Assembly (NCBI RefSeq): GCF_003590795.1
Contig: NZ_QYUL01000002.1
Coordinates: 434,001 to 498,000 of the forward strand
Length of the DNA: 64,000 bases
Direction of reading: 5' to 3'
DNA from: Azospirillum cavernae
GTDB lineage: Bacteria; Pseudomonadota; Alphaproteobacteria; Azospirillales; Azospirillaceae
This document shows, piece by piece, positions 10,846-19,678 of the stretch. Under the pieces are notes generated by a model, which searched no databases, had not been told where the DNA came from, and saw nothing but the letters and a program-made list of their open reading frames with translations. A program made the translations under genes and the position numbers. Each line of letters opens with the position of its first letter. Position 1 is the first letter of the stretch.

Positions 10846-11669
10846 GCCGCAGTCCATCCCAAATCACAGGAAATCGCGTCCGCCGCCGCGCGGACCAGGG
10901 GGCCAAGCGCGCGCATGCGGTCGTCGGGCATATAGGGGGTGGCGCTGGCGACGCTGATCGCCCCCGCCACGCCGCCGCGCGCGTCGCGCACCGGGGCGGC
11001 GACGCAGCGGATCCCCAACTCATTCTCTTCCAGATCAAAGGCCCAGCCCCAGGCGGCGTAATCGGCCATCCGCGCCGCGAATTCCGGCCAGGGCGGCGGG
11101 CGGGGCCGGTCGGCGGGGGTGGCGGGGGCGGCGGACTCCTCCGGGCAGGCCCGCGCGTGCAGTCCGGCCCAACGCGCCGGATCCAGCCCCAGCATCAACG
11201 CCTTGCCGATCCCGGTCGAGGCCAGCGGCATCCGCAGCCCGGCGCGCGAACGCATCTCCAACCCGCGCGTTCCGGCGATCTTGTCGAGATAAAACACCTC
11301 GTCCCCCTCGGCCACGCCAAGATGGACGGTGTCGCCGGTCTGGCGGGCCAACGCCTCGATGCGCGGGCGGGCGACGGCGACCAGCGGGCGCTGCTCCAAC
11401 GCCTTCTGCCCCAGTTGGATCAGCTTCGACCCCAGCAGATAGCCCTTGTGCGGGATGTGGTGCAGATAGCCTTCGGCGACCAAACTGGTCAGCATCCGGT
11501 GGGTGGTGCTGCGCGGGGTTCCCAGCCGCGCCGCGATCCCCTTCACGTCCCCCACCCCCGCCGCCACGCATTCCAACAGCGTCAACCCCCGCAGCAAGGT
11601 CTGCGTCCCGGCGGGCTTGGCGGGGGCGTCGGCGTTGTCGGCGTCGTCAAGAGTCATGGGGGCGGTCAT
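10842..11669 (-). CDS. IclR-family regulator of the dgo operon
   Basis: 275 residues. N-terminal winged helix (TLLRGLTLLECVAAG to RLGTPRSTTHRMLTSLVAEGYLHH) and a C-terminal GAF-like effector domain (VHLGVAEGDEVFYLDKIAG, ASTGIGKALML, GIRCVAAPVRDARGGVAGAISV). As first gene of iclR-dgoK-dgoA it is probably the local regulator, responding to a galactonate-derived compound; this is inference from position. It is preceded by a good sigma70-type promoter and an operator-like inverted repeat (separate entries). Confidence 0.92.
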   Translation of the reverse strand: MTAPMTLDDADNADAPAKPAGTQTLLRGLTLLECVAAGVGDVKGIAARLGTPRSTTHRMLTSLVAEGYLHHIPHKGYLLGSKLIQLGQKALEQRPLVAVARPRIEALARQTGDTVHLGVAEGDEVFYLDKIAGTRGLEMRSRAGLRMPLASTGIGKALMLGLDPARWAGLHARACPEESAAPATPADRPRPPPWPEFAARMADYAAWGWAFDLEENELGIRCVAAPVRDARGGVAGAISVASATPYMPDDRMRALGPLVRAAADAISCDLGWTAA

Positions 11670-11700
11670 GGGGGGGCGCGCGTCGTCCAGGAATGGCGCG

Positions 11701-11730
11701 ATGCTAGGGCGATGGGTGGTGTTGTGTCAA
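11701..11730 (-). promoter_or_regulatory. Sigma70-type promoter of iclR-dgoK-dgoA
   Basis: On the minus strand a perfect -35 TTGACA (11730-11725) is followed by an 18-base spacer and TAGCAT (11706-11701; four of six matches to the -10 consensus). Transcription would start near 11694, about 25 bases before the iclR ATG. Confidence 0.55.
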
Positions 11731-11744
11731 ATAGTAAACGTATG

Positions 11745-11759
11745 TCTCATATAATGAGA
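11745..11759. promoter_or_regulatory. Operator-like inverted repeat upstream of iclR
   Basis: TCTCAT, a 3-base spacer, then ATGAGA: a perfect 6-bp inverted repeat about 15 bases upstream of the -35 element. It is a reasonable candidate site for the adjacent IclR regulator. The position upstream of -35 would suit activation rather than steric repression. Confidence 0.45.
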
Positions 11760-11771
11760 TAATTGGGTCGA

Positions 11772-13121
11772 TCACGCCGCCCTGTGCAGGCGACCGTCCT
11801 GCAAGCGCAGGGTTTGGTCGGCCCAGCCGGTCAGCGGGTTGTGGCTGGTGGACAGGATGGCGGTTCCGCTGGCGCGGGCCATGTCGGACAGAACGGCCAG
11901 GGCGTGGGCGGCGCGGGCCGGGTCCAGGCCGCGCAGCGGGTCGTCCAGCAGCAAAAGCCGGGGGGTGCCGGCCACCAGACCGGCCAGAGTCACCAACCGG
12001 CGTTCCCCCGCGCTGAGCGCTTGCGGCGGGCGGTCGGCCAGTGGGGCGAGGCCGAAACGGTCGATCGCCTGTTCGACCCGCCGCCGCCGGTCGGGCGGGC
12101 GCAGACCGGCGCGGGTCAGGGCGAAGCCGATCTCCGACCGCACGGTTTCCCCAAAGAAATGCCGGGGCGGCTCTTGCGGCAGAAAGCCCACCCGGCCCGG
12201 CAGGTCGCGCGGCGCCGGGTTGTCCACATCCATCACGGTGACGCTGCCGCCCGCCACCGGCGCTGCCCCGATCAGGCAGCGCAGAAGCGTGCTTTTCCCC
12301 GCCCCGTTCAGGCCGCAAATGTGGGTTCGCCCGCCCGCCGCCACGCTCAGGGTCAGCCGGTCGAGCAACGGCGCGCCATCCTCGCGCAGCACTCGCAAAT
12401 CCTGCGCCCGCAGCACCGCCCGCCCGGCGTCGGCTGTGGCGGCGGTGGGGATGTTTGGATCCGTCGGCTCCTCCGCCCAGGCCAAGGCGGCGGCGCCCGC
12501 TGTCTGCGGAAGCGGCATGCGCAGATGGACGCTGCACAGCCCGACCGCCGCGCCCTCCGCGTGGGCGGTCAGCAGGATGATCCTCCCCGCGCTCAAGCGC
12601 CGCCGGATCGCCGCGCGCAGCCGTTGCACGCCGTCGTGGTCCAAGGCGGCGAACGGCTCGTCCAGCAGCAGAACCGCCGGATCGCGGGCCAGCGCGGCGG
12701 CGATGGCGACGCCGTGCCGCTCCCCCATCGACAGGCTGTCCACCCGGCGCGCCGCCAAGCCGCTCAGCCCCATGTCAGCCAGCGCCCCGGCGATCCGCCG
12801 CTCCCGCTCCCCCTCGCTCAGCGGCAACCCGCGCAGCGCCCGCCCGACGGCTTCGGCCACGTCGCCGCGCGGGGCGTCGGTCTCAGCGATGTGCGGGACC
12901 AGGGCGACGGGGCAGGCGGTTCCCACCGGCACGGCGACGCCGCCATCCACCGCCAACACCCGGCCATCCCACCCGGCGACGCCCGCCAGCGCCTGCAACA
13001 CCGAGGTCTTGCCGGTCCCGGTCGGCCCGGAAATCAGCCCGCATTGCCCCGCCGTCAAGTGAATCCGGCCAAGCCGAACCCACGCGGTCCCCTGCCCGAC
13101 GATGAGGATGGGAGGCTGCAT
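11772..13121 (-). CDS. Double ATPase of ECF/CbiO type, solitary
   Basis: 449 residues containing two complete ABC ATPase modules in tandem. Module 1 has Walker A GPTGTGKTS and Walker B AVLLLDEP. Module 2 has GLNGAGKST and RLLLLDDP. The signature motif of module 2 is LSAGERR, close to normal, while module 1 has the less usual SLSMGERHG. This arrangement resembles fused EcfA1-EcfA2/YkoD-type energizing subunits of vitamin or metal importers. I chose the ATG at 13121 (MQPPILIVG) because an AAAGGA site precedes it. No transmembrane T or substrate-binding S subunit gene is adjacent, so the substrate is unknown. Confidence 0.82.
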   Translation of the reverse strand: MQPPILIVGQGTAWVRLGRIHLTAGQCGLISGPTGTGKTSVLQALAGVAGWDGRVLAVDGGVAVPVGTACPVALVPHIAETDAPRGDVAEAVGRALRGLPLSEGERERRIAGALADMGLSGLAARRVDSLSMGERHGVAIAAALARDPAVLLLDEPFAALDHDGVQRLRAAIRRRLSAGRIILLTAHAEGAAVGLCSVHLRMPLPQTAGAAALAWAEEPTDPNIPTAATADAGRAVLRAQDLRVLREDGAPLLDRLTLSVAAGGRTHICGLNGAGKSTLLRCLIGAAPVAGGSVTVMDVDNPAPRDLPGRVGFLPQEPPRHFFGETVRSEIGFALTRAGLRPPDRRRRVEQAIDRFGLAPLADRPPQALSAGERRLVTLAGLVAGTPRLLLLDDPLRGLDPARAAHALAVLSDMARASGTAILSTSHNPLTGWADQTLRLQDGRLHRAA

Positions 13122-13202
13122 CGCCAATCCTTTCTGAACCCGCCAGTATGACCCCGCCAACCGCGCGGGGCGCCGCTGCGGCAATCGCTATATTCAGTAG
13201 GA

Positions 13203-13227
13203 TATAATGATTGTGTGCGGCGCACAA
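13203..13227 (+). promoter_or_regulatory. -10 element and overlapping palindrome before xdhA
   Basis: A perfect TATAAT at 13203-13208 is followed at once by TTGTGTGCGGCGCACAA (13211-13227), an inverted repeat with 7 of 8 arm pairs matching. The palindrome would cover the transcription start, a typical repressor site. No convincing -35 is visible. The leader to xdhA would be about 175 bases. A purine-responsive repressor is a guess from the downstream genes. Confidence 0.45.
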
Positions 13228-13389
13228 GACGGCTCCCCCCCCGCCATTGCCCATTCTTTGACCACGCCCTTTTCGTGATCGTTTGAAAGTCTTTTCAGCC
13301 GGGCCGATCTGGTGGACAGTTCATGGTGGTGAAACACTGGAAGGGTCGCAGCGTCCCCGCCACCCGAACGAACCAGCAGGATTCGGCCC

Positions 13390-14865
13390 ATGCGCGAAAG
13401 CCTTCGCTTTTATCTGGGGGATGAGTTGCGGGAGATCCGCGACGTTGATCCGACCCTGACGGTTCTCGACTGGCTGCGGCTGGACCAGCGGCGCACCGGC
13501 ACGAAGGAGGGCTGCGCGGAGGGCGATTGCGGGGCCTGCACCGTGGTGGTCGGGCGGCTCGATTCCGATGGCGCCCTGCGGTATGAGGCGGTGAACGCCT
13601 GCATCCGCTTCCTCGCCACGCTCGACGGTTGCCAGTTGTTGACGGTGGAGCATCTGCGCGGGCCGGACGGCGCGCTGCACCCGGCGCAACAGGCGATGGT
13701 CGATTGCCACGGCTCGCAATGCGGCTTCTGCACGCCGGGCTTCGTCCTGTCGCTGTTCGCGCTCTATCTGAACGAGGATCGCCCCGGCTCTGAGCGGATC
13801 AACGACGCGCTGGCCGGGAATCTCTGCCGCTGCACCGGCTATGAACCCATCGTCCAGGCGGCGCGCCGCATGTATGAGTTGGGCGACCGGGCGGCCGACC
13901 GCTTCGCCGACCGCGCCGCGACCGCCGCGCGGCTGGCGGCGCTGGCCGACGCCGACTGCCTGTCGGTCGGCGCGGCGGGCCGCCGCTTTCTCGCCCCCGC
14001 CACGGCGGATCAATTCGCCGACCTCTACGCCGCCAACCCCGACGCCACCATCGTCGCCGGGGCGACCGACGTCGGGCTGTGGGTGACGAAGTTTCAGCGC
14101 GTGCTCGCCACCGTGCTTTACACCGGGCGGGTTCAGGAGTTGCGCCGCGTCGTGGATCGTGGCGACGCGCTGGAGATCGGCGCGGGCGTCACCTACCGCG
14201 ACGCCGCCGCGCCCATCGCAGCGCTCTACCCGGATTTCGGCGAGTTGATCCGCCGCATCGGCGCGGAGCAGGTGCGCAACGTCGGCACCATCGGCGGCAA
14301 CATCGCCAACGGCTCCCCCATCGGCGACAGCCCGCCCGCGCTGATCGCGCTGGGGGCGTCGATCCGGTTGCGGCGGGGGTCGGAGCGGCGGGTCTTGCCG
14401 CTGGAAGACTTCTTCCTCGCCTATGGCCAGCAAGACCGCCGTCCGGGCGAGTTTGTCGAGGCCATCCTGTTGCCCAAACCGCAGCCGGGCGAGCGGTTCC
14501 GCGCCTACAAGATCGCCAAGCGCTTCGACCAGGACATTTCCGCCGTCTGCGGCGCCTTCCGCCTGCGGTTGGACGCGGACGGGCGGGTGGCTGACCTTCG
14601 CGCCGCCTTTGGCGGCATGGCCGGAACGCCCAAGCGCGCCAGCGGCACCGAAGCGGCGCTGATCGGCCTGCCCTGGACCGAGGCCAACGTCCGCGCCGCG
14701 ATGACGGCGCTGCGCGGCGATTTCACCCCGCTGTCGGATTGGCGGGCCAGCGCCGCCTACCGCAGCGAGGTGGCGGCCAACCTGCTGCTGAAGCTCTATG
14801 TCGAGACGACCGACCCCGACGCCGACACGCGTCTGGTCGGCGACCGGAGGCTTGCCCATGCCTGA
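13390..14865 (+). CDS. xdhA: Xanthine dehydrogenase small subunit (FeS/FAD)
   Basis: 491 residues carrying the electron-transfer part of xanthine dehydrogenase. N-terminal plant-type [2Fe-2S] ferredoxin motif GCAEGDCGACTVVV (about 40-55), second all-helical [2Fe-2S] domain with CGFCTPGF and NLCRCTGYEPI (about 112-155), then the FAD domain (ATIVAGATDVGLWVTK, EQVRNVGTIGGNIANGSPIGDSPP) and the CO-dehydrogenase flavoprotein C-terminal domain. It oxidises hypoxanthine and xanthine to urate together with XdhB, in the cytoplasm. Its last codons overlap the xdhB start by 8 bases. Confidence 0.95.
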   Translation: MRESLRFYLGDELREIRDVDPTLTVLDWLRLDQRRTGTKEGCAEGDCGACTVVVGRLDSDGALRYEAVNACIRFLATLDGCQLLTVEHLRGPDGALHPAQQAMVDCHGSQCGFCTPGFVLSLFALYLNEDRPGSERINDALAGNLCRCTGYEPIVQAARRMYELGDRAADRFADRAATAARLAALADADCLSVGAAGRRFLAPATADQFADLYAANPDATIVAGATDVGLWVTKFQRVLATVLYTGRVQELRRVVDRGDALEIGAGVTYRDAAAPIAALYPDFGELIRRIGAEQVRNVGTIGGNIANGSPIGDSPPALIALGASIRLRRGSERRVLPLEDFFLAYGQQDRRPGEFVEAILLPKPQPGERFRAYKIAKRFDQDISAVCGAFRLRLDADGRVADLRAAFGGMAGTPKRASGTEAALIGLPWTEANVRAAMTALRGDFTPLSDWRASAAYRSEVAANLLLKLYVETTDPDADTRLVGDRRLAHA

Positions 14866-17206
14866 CGCCGCTCTGCCCGTCCCGACCATCTCGGCCATCG
14901 ACGGGGCCGTCCACTCCCCGCGTCCGCATGAAAGCGCGCACAAGCATGTCAGCGGCGAGGCGGTTTACATCGACGACATCGCCGAACCCGCCGGGCTGCT
15001 GCACGTCGCGCTAGGGCTGAGCGCCAAGGCGCACGCGCGCGTCACGGCGCTCGACCTGTCGCGGGTGCGCGCCGCGCCGGGGGTGGCGGTCGTCGTCACC
15101 GCCGCCGACGTGCCCGGCGTCAACGACATTGGTTACATGGGCAAGGGCGACGAGCCGCTGTTCGCCAGCGATCTGGTCCAGCATGTCGGCCAACCCCTGT
15201 TCGCCGTCGCCGCGCACACCCGCGACCAAGCCCGCCGCGCCGCCGCGCTGGCCGACGTGACCTATGAGGATTTGCCCGCCATCCTGACCATCGCCGCCGC
15301 GCGCGACGGCGAGCGGACGCTCGTCACCGCGCCGATGACCCTGACGGTGGGCGACAGCGCGGCGGCGCTGGCCGAAGCGCCGCGCCGCCTCGACGGTCGG
15401 CTGGCGGTCGGCGGGCAGGAGCATTTCTATCTGGAAAGCCAGATCGCCCTGGCGATCCCCGGCGAGGATGAGGAGGTGCTGGTCCATGTCTCCACCCAGC
15501 ACCCGACGGAGGTCCAGCACATCGTCGCCCACATCCTGCACGTCCCCAACGGGGCGGTGACGGTGGAGGTGCGGCGGATGGGCGGCGGCTTTGGCGGGAA
15601 GGAGACGCAAGCCAACCTGTTTGCCGCCTGCGCCGCCCTGATCGCCAAAAAGACCGGGCGCGCCGCCAAGCTGCGCCCCGACCGCGACGATGATTTCCAG
15701 ATCACCGGCAAGCGCCATGACTTCGAGATCGACTATGCGGTGGGCTTCACCGACGAGGGCCTCGTCACCGGGGTGGAGATGCTGTTCGCCGCGCGGGCGG
15801 GCTACGCCGCCGACCTGTCCGGGCCGGTGACGGACCGCGCGCTGTTCCACGCCGACAATTGCTACCACTACCCCGCCGCCCGGCTGGAATCGCTGCCGCT
15901 GAAGACCAACACGGTGTCGAACACCGCCTTTCGCGGCTTTGGCGGGCCGCAGGGCATGGTCGCGGCGGAACGGGTGATCGACGAGATCGCCTTCGCGCTG
16001 GGCGCGGATCCCTTGACCATCCGCAAGCGCAATTTCTACGGCGTGGAGGACCGCAACCTCACCCCCTATCACCAGATCGTCGCCGACAACATCATCCCTG
16101 AACTGGTGGCGGAGCTGGAAGCCGATTGCGGTTATTGGGAGCGCCGGGCCGCCATCCGCGCCCACAACGCGCGCAGCCGGATCTTGAAAAAGGGGCTGGC
16201 GCTGACTCCGGTGAAGTTCGGCATTTCCTTCACCGCCACCCATTACAACCAAGCGGGCGCGCTGGTTCATGTCTACACCGACGGCAGCGTCCAGGTGAAT
16301 CACGGCGGGACCGAGATGGGGCAGGGGCTGCACACCAAGGTGGCCCAGATCGTCGCCGAGGAATTCCAGATCGACATCGCCCAGGTCCGCCCGACGGCGA
16401 CGACCACCGGCAAGGTGCCCAACACCTCGGCCACCGCCGCGTCTTCGGGGACCGATTTGAACGGCAAGGCGGCGCAGAACGCCGCCCGCGCCATCAAGGA
16501 GCGGCTGGCCGCCTTCGCCGCCGAACGCTGGGGCGTCGCCGCCGACGCGGTGGTCTTCGCGCCGGGCCGAATCCAGGCGGGCGACCAGTCGATGAGCTTT
16601 CCCGAACTGGTCCGCGCCGCCTACATGGCGCGGGTGCAACTGTCGGCCACCGGCTTTTACAAGACGCCGAAGATTCATTGGGACCGCGCGGCGGGGCGGG
16701 GGACGCCGTTCTTTTATTACGCCTATGGCGCGGCGTGCAGCGAGGTGACAGTGGACACGCTGACCGGGGAGTATGTGGTGGACCGGGTGGACATTCTGCA
16801 TGATTGCGGACGCTCGCTGAACCCGGCCATCGACAAGGGCCAGATCGAGGGCGGCTTCGTCCAGGGCATGGGCTGGCTGACGATGGAGGAATTGTGGTGG
16901 GACGGGCAGGGCCGCCTGCGCACCCACGCGCCCAGCACCTATAAGATCCCGGCCTGCGGCGACCGTCCGCGCGTGTTCAACGTCCGCCTGCTCGACAACG
17001 CCCCCAACCGCGAGGACAGCGTGTTCCGCTCCAAGGCGGTGGGCGAGCCGCCCTTCATGCTGGGGATGTCGGTGTTGCACGCGCTGTCGGACGCCGTGGC
17101 CAGCGTCGCCGATCACCGTTTCTGCCCGCAACTTGACGCGCCCGCCACGCCGGAACGGGTGTTGGCGACCATCGGGCGGCTGCGCGCCCGCGCCGCCGGG
17201 GTCTGA
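14858..17206 (+). CDS. xdhB: Xanthine dehydrogenase molybdopterin-binding subunit
   Basis: 782 residues; ATG at 14858 lies inside the end of xdhA. Molybdenum-cofactor subunit with the key motifs RMGGGFGGKETQ, FRGFGGPQG, the substrate/Moco region TEMGQGLHTK, and the catalytic-glutamate context KAVGEPPFMLG close to the C-terminus. Length and motif order match bacterial XdhB. The stop codon overlaps the xdhC start as TGATG. Confidence 0.96.
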   Translation: MPDAALPVPTISAIDGAVHSPRPHESAHKHVSGEAVYIDDIAEPAGLLHVALGLSAKAHARVTALDLSRVRAAPGVAVVVTAADVPGVNDIGYMGKGDEPLFASDLVQHVGQPLFAVAAHTRDQARRAAALADVTYEDLPAILTIAAARDGERTLVTAPMTLTVGDSAAALAEAPRRLDGRLAVGGQEHFYLESQIALAIPGEDEEVLVHVSTQHPTEVQHIVAHILHVPNGAVTVEVRRMGGGFGGKETQANLFAACAALIAKKTGRAAKLRPDRDDDFQITGKRHDFEIDYAVGFTDEGLVTGVEMLFAARAGYAADLSGPVTDRALFHADNCYHYPAARLESLPLKTNTVSNTAFRGFGGPQGMVAAERVIDEIAFALGADPLTIRKRNFYGVEDRNLTPYHQIVADNIIPELVAELEADCGYWERRAAIRAHNARSRILKKGLALTPVKFGISFTATHYNQAGALVHVYTDGSVQVNHGGTEMGQGLHTKVAQIVAEEFQIDIAQVRPTATTTGKVPNTSATAASSGTDLNGKAAQNAARAIKERLAAFAAERWGVAADAVVFAPGRIQAGDQSMSFPELVRAAYMARVQLSATGFYKTPKIHWDRAAGRGTPFFYYAYGAACSEVTVDTLTGEYVVDRVDILHDCGRSLNPAIDKGQIEGGFVQGMGWLTMEELWWDGQGRLRTHAPSTYKIPACGDRPRVFNVRLLDNAPNREDSVFRSKAVGEPPFMLGMSVLHALSDAVASVADHRFCPQLDAPATPERVLATIGRLRARAAGV

Positions 17207-18036
17207 TGGGCGGGTTGTCCGAGACGCTGGCCGACTGGCTGGCGCGCGGCGAGGCGGCGGTTCTCGTCACGGTGGCCGAAACGCGCGGCTCAACCCCGCG
17301 CGAGGTCGGGGCGGCGATGCTGGTGACGGCGCATGACAGTCGCGGCACCGTCGGCGGCGGACGCTTGGAATGGACGGCGGTGGAGCGCGCCCGCGCCATG
17401 CTGGTCGAGGGCGTCACTGCCGACCGGCTGGATCTGCCGCTGGGTCCGGCCATCGGGCAATGCTGCGGCGGCCATGTTGCGCTGTCGTTGGAACGCGCCG
17501 ACGCCGCGACGGTCCTGGCGCTGGCCGAAGGGGAACGTCGCGCGGCGGACGCCCGCCCGACCTTGCTGCTGTTCGGCGCCGGGCATGTGGGAAAGGCGAT
17601 GGCGACGGCCTTCGCGCCGTTGCCGCTGCGCCTGCGCTGGATCGATTCCCGCGCGGGCGAGTTTCCCGAGGTCATTCCGCCGGGAGTCGAGCGAATCGTC
17701 ACCGACCGACCGCTCGACCATCTGGCCCAGGCCCCCGCCGGGGCGGGCTATCTGGTGCTGACCCACAGCCACGCCCTGGATTTCGAGTTGACCGACGCGG
17801 CGCTGCGCCGGGGCGACGCGGCCTATGTCGGTCTGATCGGCTCCGCCACCAAGCGCAGCCGGTTTGAGCGCTGGAGCGCCGCCCGCGCCTATGACCCAGC
17901 CTTGCGTGATCCGGCCTTGCTGTCGCGGCTGACCTGCCCCATCGGCGCGGCCTTGACCGGGGACAAGCGCCCGGAGGTCATCGCCGCCCTGGTCGCGGCG
18001 GAGCTGTTGGTGGCCTTCGCCGCGCGCGGTTCATAA
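17206..18036 (+). CDS. xdhC: Xanthine dehydrogenase accessory protein
   Basis: 276 residues. XdhC binds sulfurated molybdenum cofactor and inserts it into XdhB. Seen: N-terminal XdhC/CoxI region (AVLVTVAETRGSTPREVGAAMLVT, GTVGGGRLEW, LGPAIGQCCGGH) with the vicinal cysteines expected for cofactor handling, then an XdhC Rossmann domain (LLLFGAGHVGKAMA, and YVGLIGSATKRSRF). It is third in the xdhABC operon, translationally coupled to xdhB. A 9-bp hairpin (18037-18045 with 18067-18075) follows directly but has no T-tract. Confidence 0.95.
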   Translation: MGGLSETLADWLARGEAAVLVTVAETRGSTPREVGAAMLVTAHDSRGTVGGGRLEWTAVERARAMLVEGVTADRLDLPLGPAIGQCCGGHVALSLERADAATVLALAEGERRAADARPTLLLFGAGHVGKAMATAFAPLPLRLRWIDSRAGEFPEVIPPGVERIVTDRPLDHLAQAPAGAGYLVLTHSHALDFELTDAALRRGDAAYVGLIGSATKRSRFERWSAARAYDPALRDPALLSRLTCPIGAALTGDKRPEVIAALVAAELLVAFAARGS

Positions 18037-18097
18037 GCCCCCTCGACCACCGCCGGAGCGGAAAGCCGAGGGGGCGGACTCACAATCAACCCAGAAA

Positions 18098-19642
18098 TCA
18101 GCCCAGATCGAACTTGATGCCCTGGGCCAGCGGCAGCGCCGCCGAGTAGTTCACCGTCGCGGTCTGGCGGCGCATGTAGGCCTTCCAGGCGTCGGAGCCG
18201 GATTCGCGACCGCCGCCGGTTTCCTTTTCGCCGCCGAAGGCGCCGCCGATTTCGGCGCCGCTCGGGCCGATGTTGACGTTGGCGATGCCGCAATCCGACC
18301 CCGCCGCCGACAGGAAGCGTTCGGCTTCGCGCAGGTCGGTGGAGAAGATGCAGGAGGACAGGCCCTGCGGAACGCCGTTCTGCAAGGCGATGGCCTCCTC
18401 CAGCGTCTCATAGGTCAGGACGTAGAGGATCGGCGCGAAGGTTTCGTGGCGGACGACGTCGGTCTGGCCGGGCATCTCGACGATGGCCGGGGTGACGTAA
18501 TAGCCGTTGGGGAAACGGTCGGTCAGCGTGCGTTCGCCGCCCGTCACCACGCCGCCCTCGGCCTTGGCCTTGGTCAGCGCGGTCTGCATGGCGGCGAAGG
18601 CGTCGGAATCGACCAACGGACCCATCAGCACGCCGGACTCCAGCGGGCTGCCGATGGGAACGGAGGCGTAGGCGGCCTTCAGGCGCAGCAACAGCGTCGG
18701 CGCGACGTCCTTGTGGACGATCAGGCGGCGCAGCGTGGTGCAGCGCTGGCCGCAGGTGCCGACGGCGGAAAACAGGATGGCGCGCAAGGCCATGTCGAGA
18801 TCGGCGGACGGCGCGACGATCATCGCGTTGTTGCCGCCCAACTCCAGAATGCTGCGCCCGAAGCGTTCGGCCACCAGCTTGGCGACCTCGCGGCCCATGC
18901 GGGTGGAGCCGGTGGCCGAGACGATCGGCAGGCCGGGATGGGCGACCAGCGCCTCGCCCACGGCGCGACCGCCCTGGACGACCTGATTAAGATGGGCCGG
19001 GGCGTCGCCGAAGCGGGCGACGGCGCGCTCGAAAATCACCTGACAGGCGGCGGCGGTCAGCGGGGTCTTTTCCGACGGCTTCCAGATCACCGGATCGCCG
19101 CAAACCAGCGCCAGCGCGGCGTTCCACGACCACACCGCCACCGGGAAGTTGAAGGCGGAGATGACCAGACACGGACCCGTCGGGTGCCAGGTCTCGCGCA
19201 TCGCGTGGCCCGGACGCTCCGACGCGATGGTCAGGCCGTAAAGCTGGCGCGACAGGCCGACGGCGAAGTCGCAGATGTCGATCATCTCCTGAACTTCGCC
19301 CAGACCTTCCTGATAGATCTTTCCGGCTTCCAGCGACACCAGACGGCCCAGATCCTCCTTGGCGGCGCGCAACTCCTCGCCCAGCAGGCGGACCAACTCG
19401 CCCCGGCGCGGGGCGGGAACGGTGCGCCACGCCTCGAACGCGCGGGCGGCGTTGGCGACGAGGTCCGGCACCAGCGCCGGATCGGTTTCCGCCACGGTGG
19501 CGAGCGTCGCGCCGTCCACCGGCGACCGCGCGGTCAGACCGGCGCCGGTCGAGGAAGTGAGGCCGAAACGGGAAAGGATGTCGCTGTGCTGCACCGGGAT
19601 GGTTCCTTCTGACAAAACTTTGCGCGTCGCGTTGACCGACAT
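18098..19642 (-). CDS. Aldehyde dehydrogenase, ALDH7/AmaB-like
   Basis: 514 residues. NAD-dependent oxidation of an aldehyde to the acid. Seen: SAFNFPVAVWSWNAALALVCGDPVIWKPSEKTP (NAD site), SATGSTRMGREVA, catalytic Glu context LELGGNNAMIV and catalytic Cys context GTCGQRCTTLRR, plus HETFAPILYVL. These variants are typical of the ALDH7 group, whose bacterial members act on 2-aminoadipate semialdehyde in lysine catabolism or on related amino-aldehydes. It follows the ThDP enzyme gene after 22 bases, so the two are probably one transcript: a keto acid would be decarboxylated and the aldehyde oxidised. Confidence 0.9.
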   Translation of the reverse strand: MSVNATRKVLSEGTIPVQHSDILSRFGLTSSTGAGLTARSPVDGATLATVAETDPALVPDLVANAARAFEAWRTVPAPRRGELVRLLGEELRAAKEDLGRLVSLEAGKIYQEGLGEVQEMIDICDFAVGLSRQLYGLTIASERPGHAMRETWHPTGPCLVISAFNFPVAVWSWNAALALVCGDPVIWKPSEKTPLTAAACQVIFERAVARFGDAPAHLNQVVQGGRAVGEALVAHPGLPIVSATGSTRMGREVAKLVAERFGRSILELGGNNAMIVAPSADLDMALRAILFSAVGTCGQRCTTLRRLIVHKDVAPTLLLRLKAAYASVPIGSPLESGVLMGPLVDSDAFAAMQTALTKAKAEGGVVTGGERTLTDRFPNGYYVTPAIVEMPGQTDVVRHETFAPILYVLTYETLEEAIALQNGVPQGLSSCIFSTDLREAERFLSAAGSDCGIANVNIGPSGAEIGGAFGGEKETGGGRESGSDAWKAYMRRQTATVNYSAALPLAQGIKFDLG

Positions 19643-19678
19643 TAGCGCTTCGCGCTGACAGGCATTAGCGCTTCGCGC
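19640..19678. repeat. 16-bp direct repeat at the gene junction
   Basis: CATTAGCGCTTCGCGC occurs at 19640-19655 and again at 19663-19678. The second copy encodes the last residues and stop of the ThDP enzyme; the first supplies the start codon of the aldehyde dehydrogenase. It looks like a small tandem duplication at the junction. Confidence 0.7.

Noticed and set aside
18037..18075. Nine-base-pair hairpin after xdhC as a terminator
   Set aside because: The loop is long (21 bases) and neither strand has a T-tract, so support is too weak for a feature.
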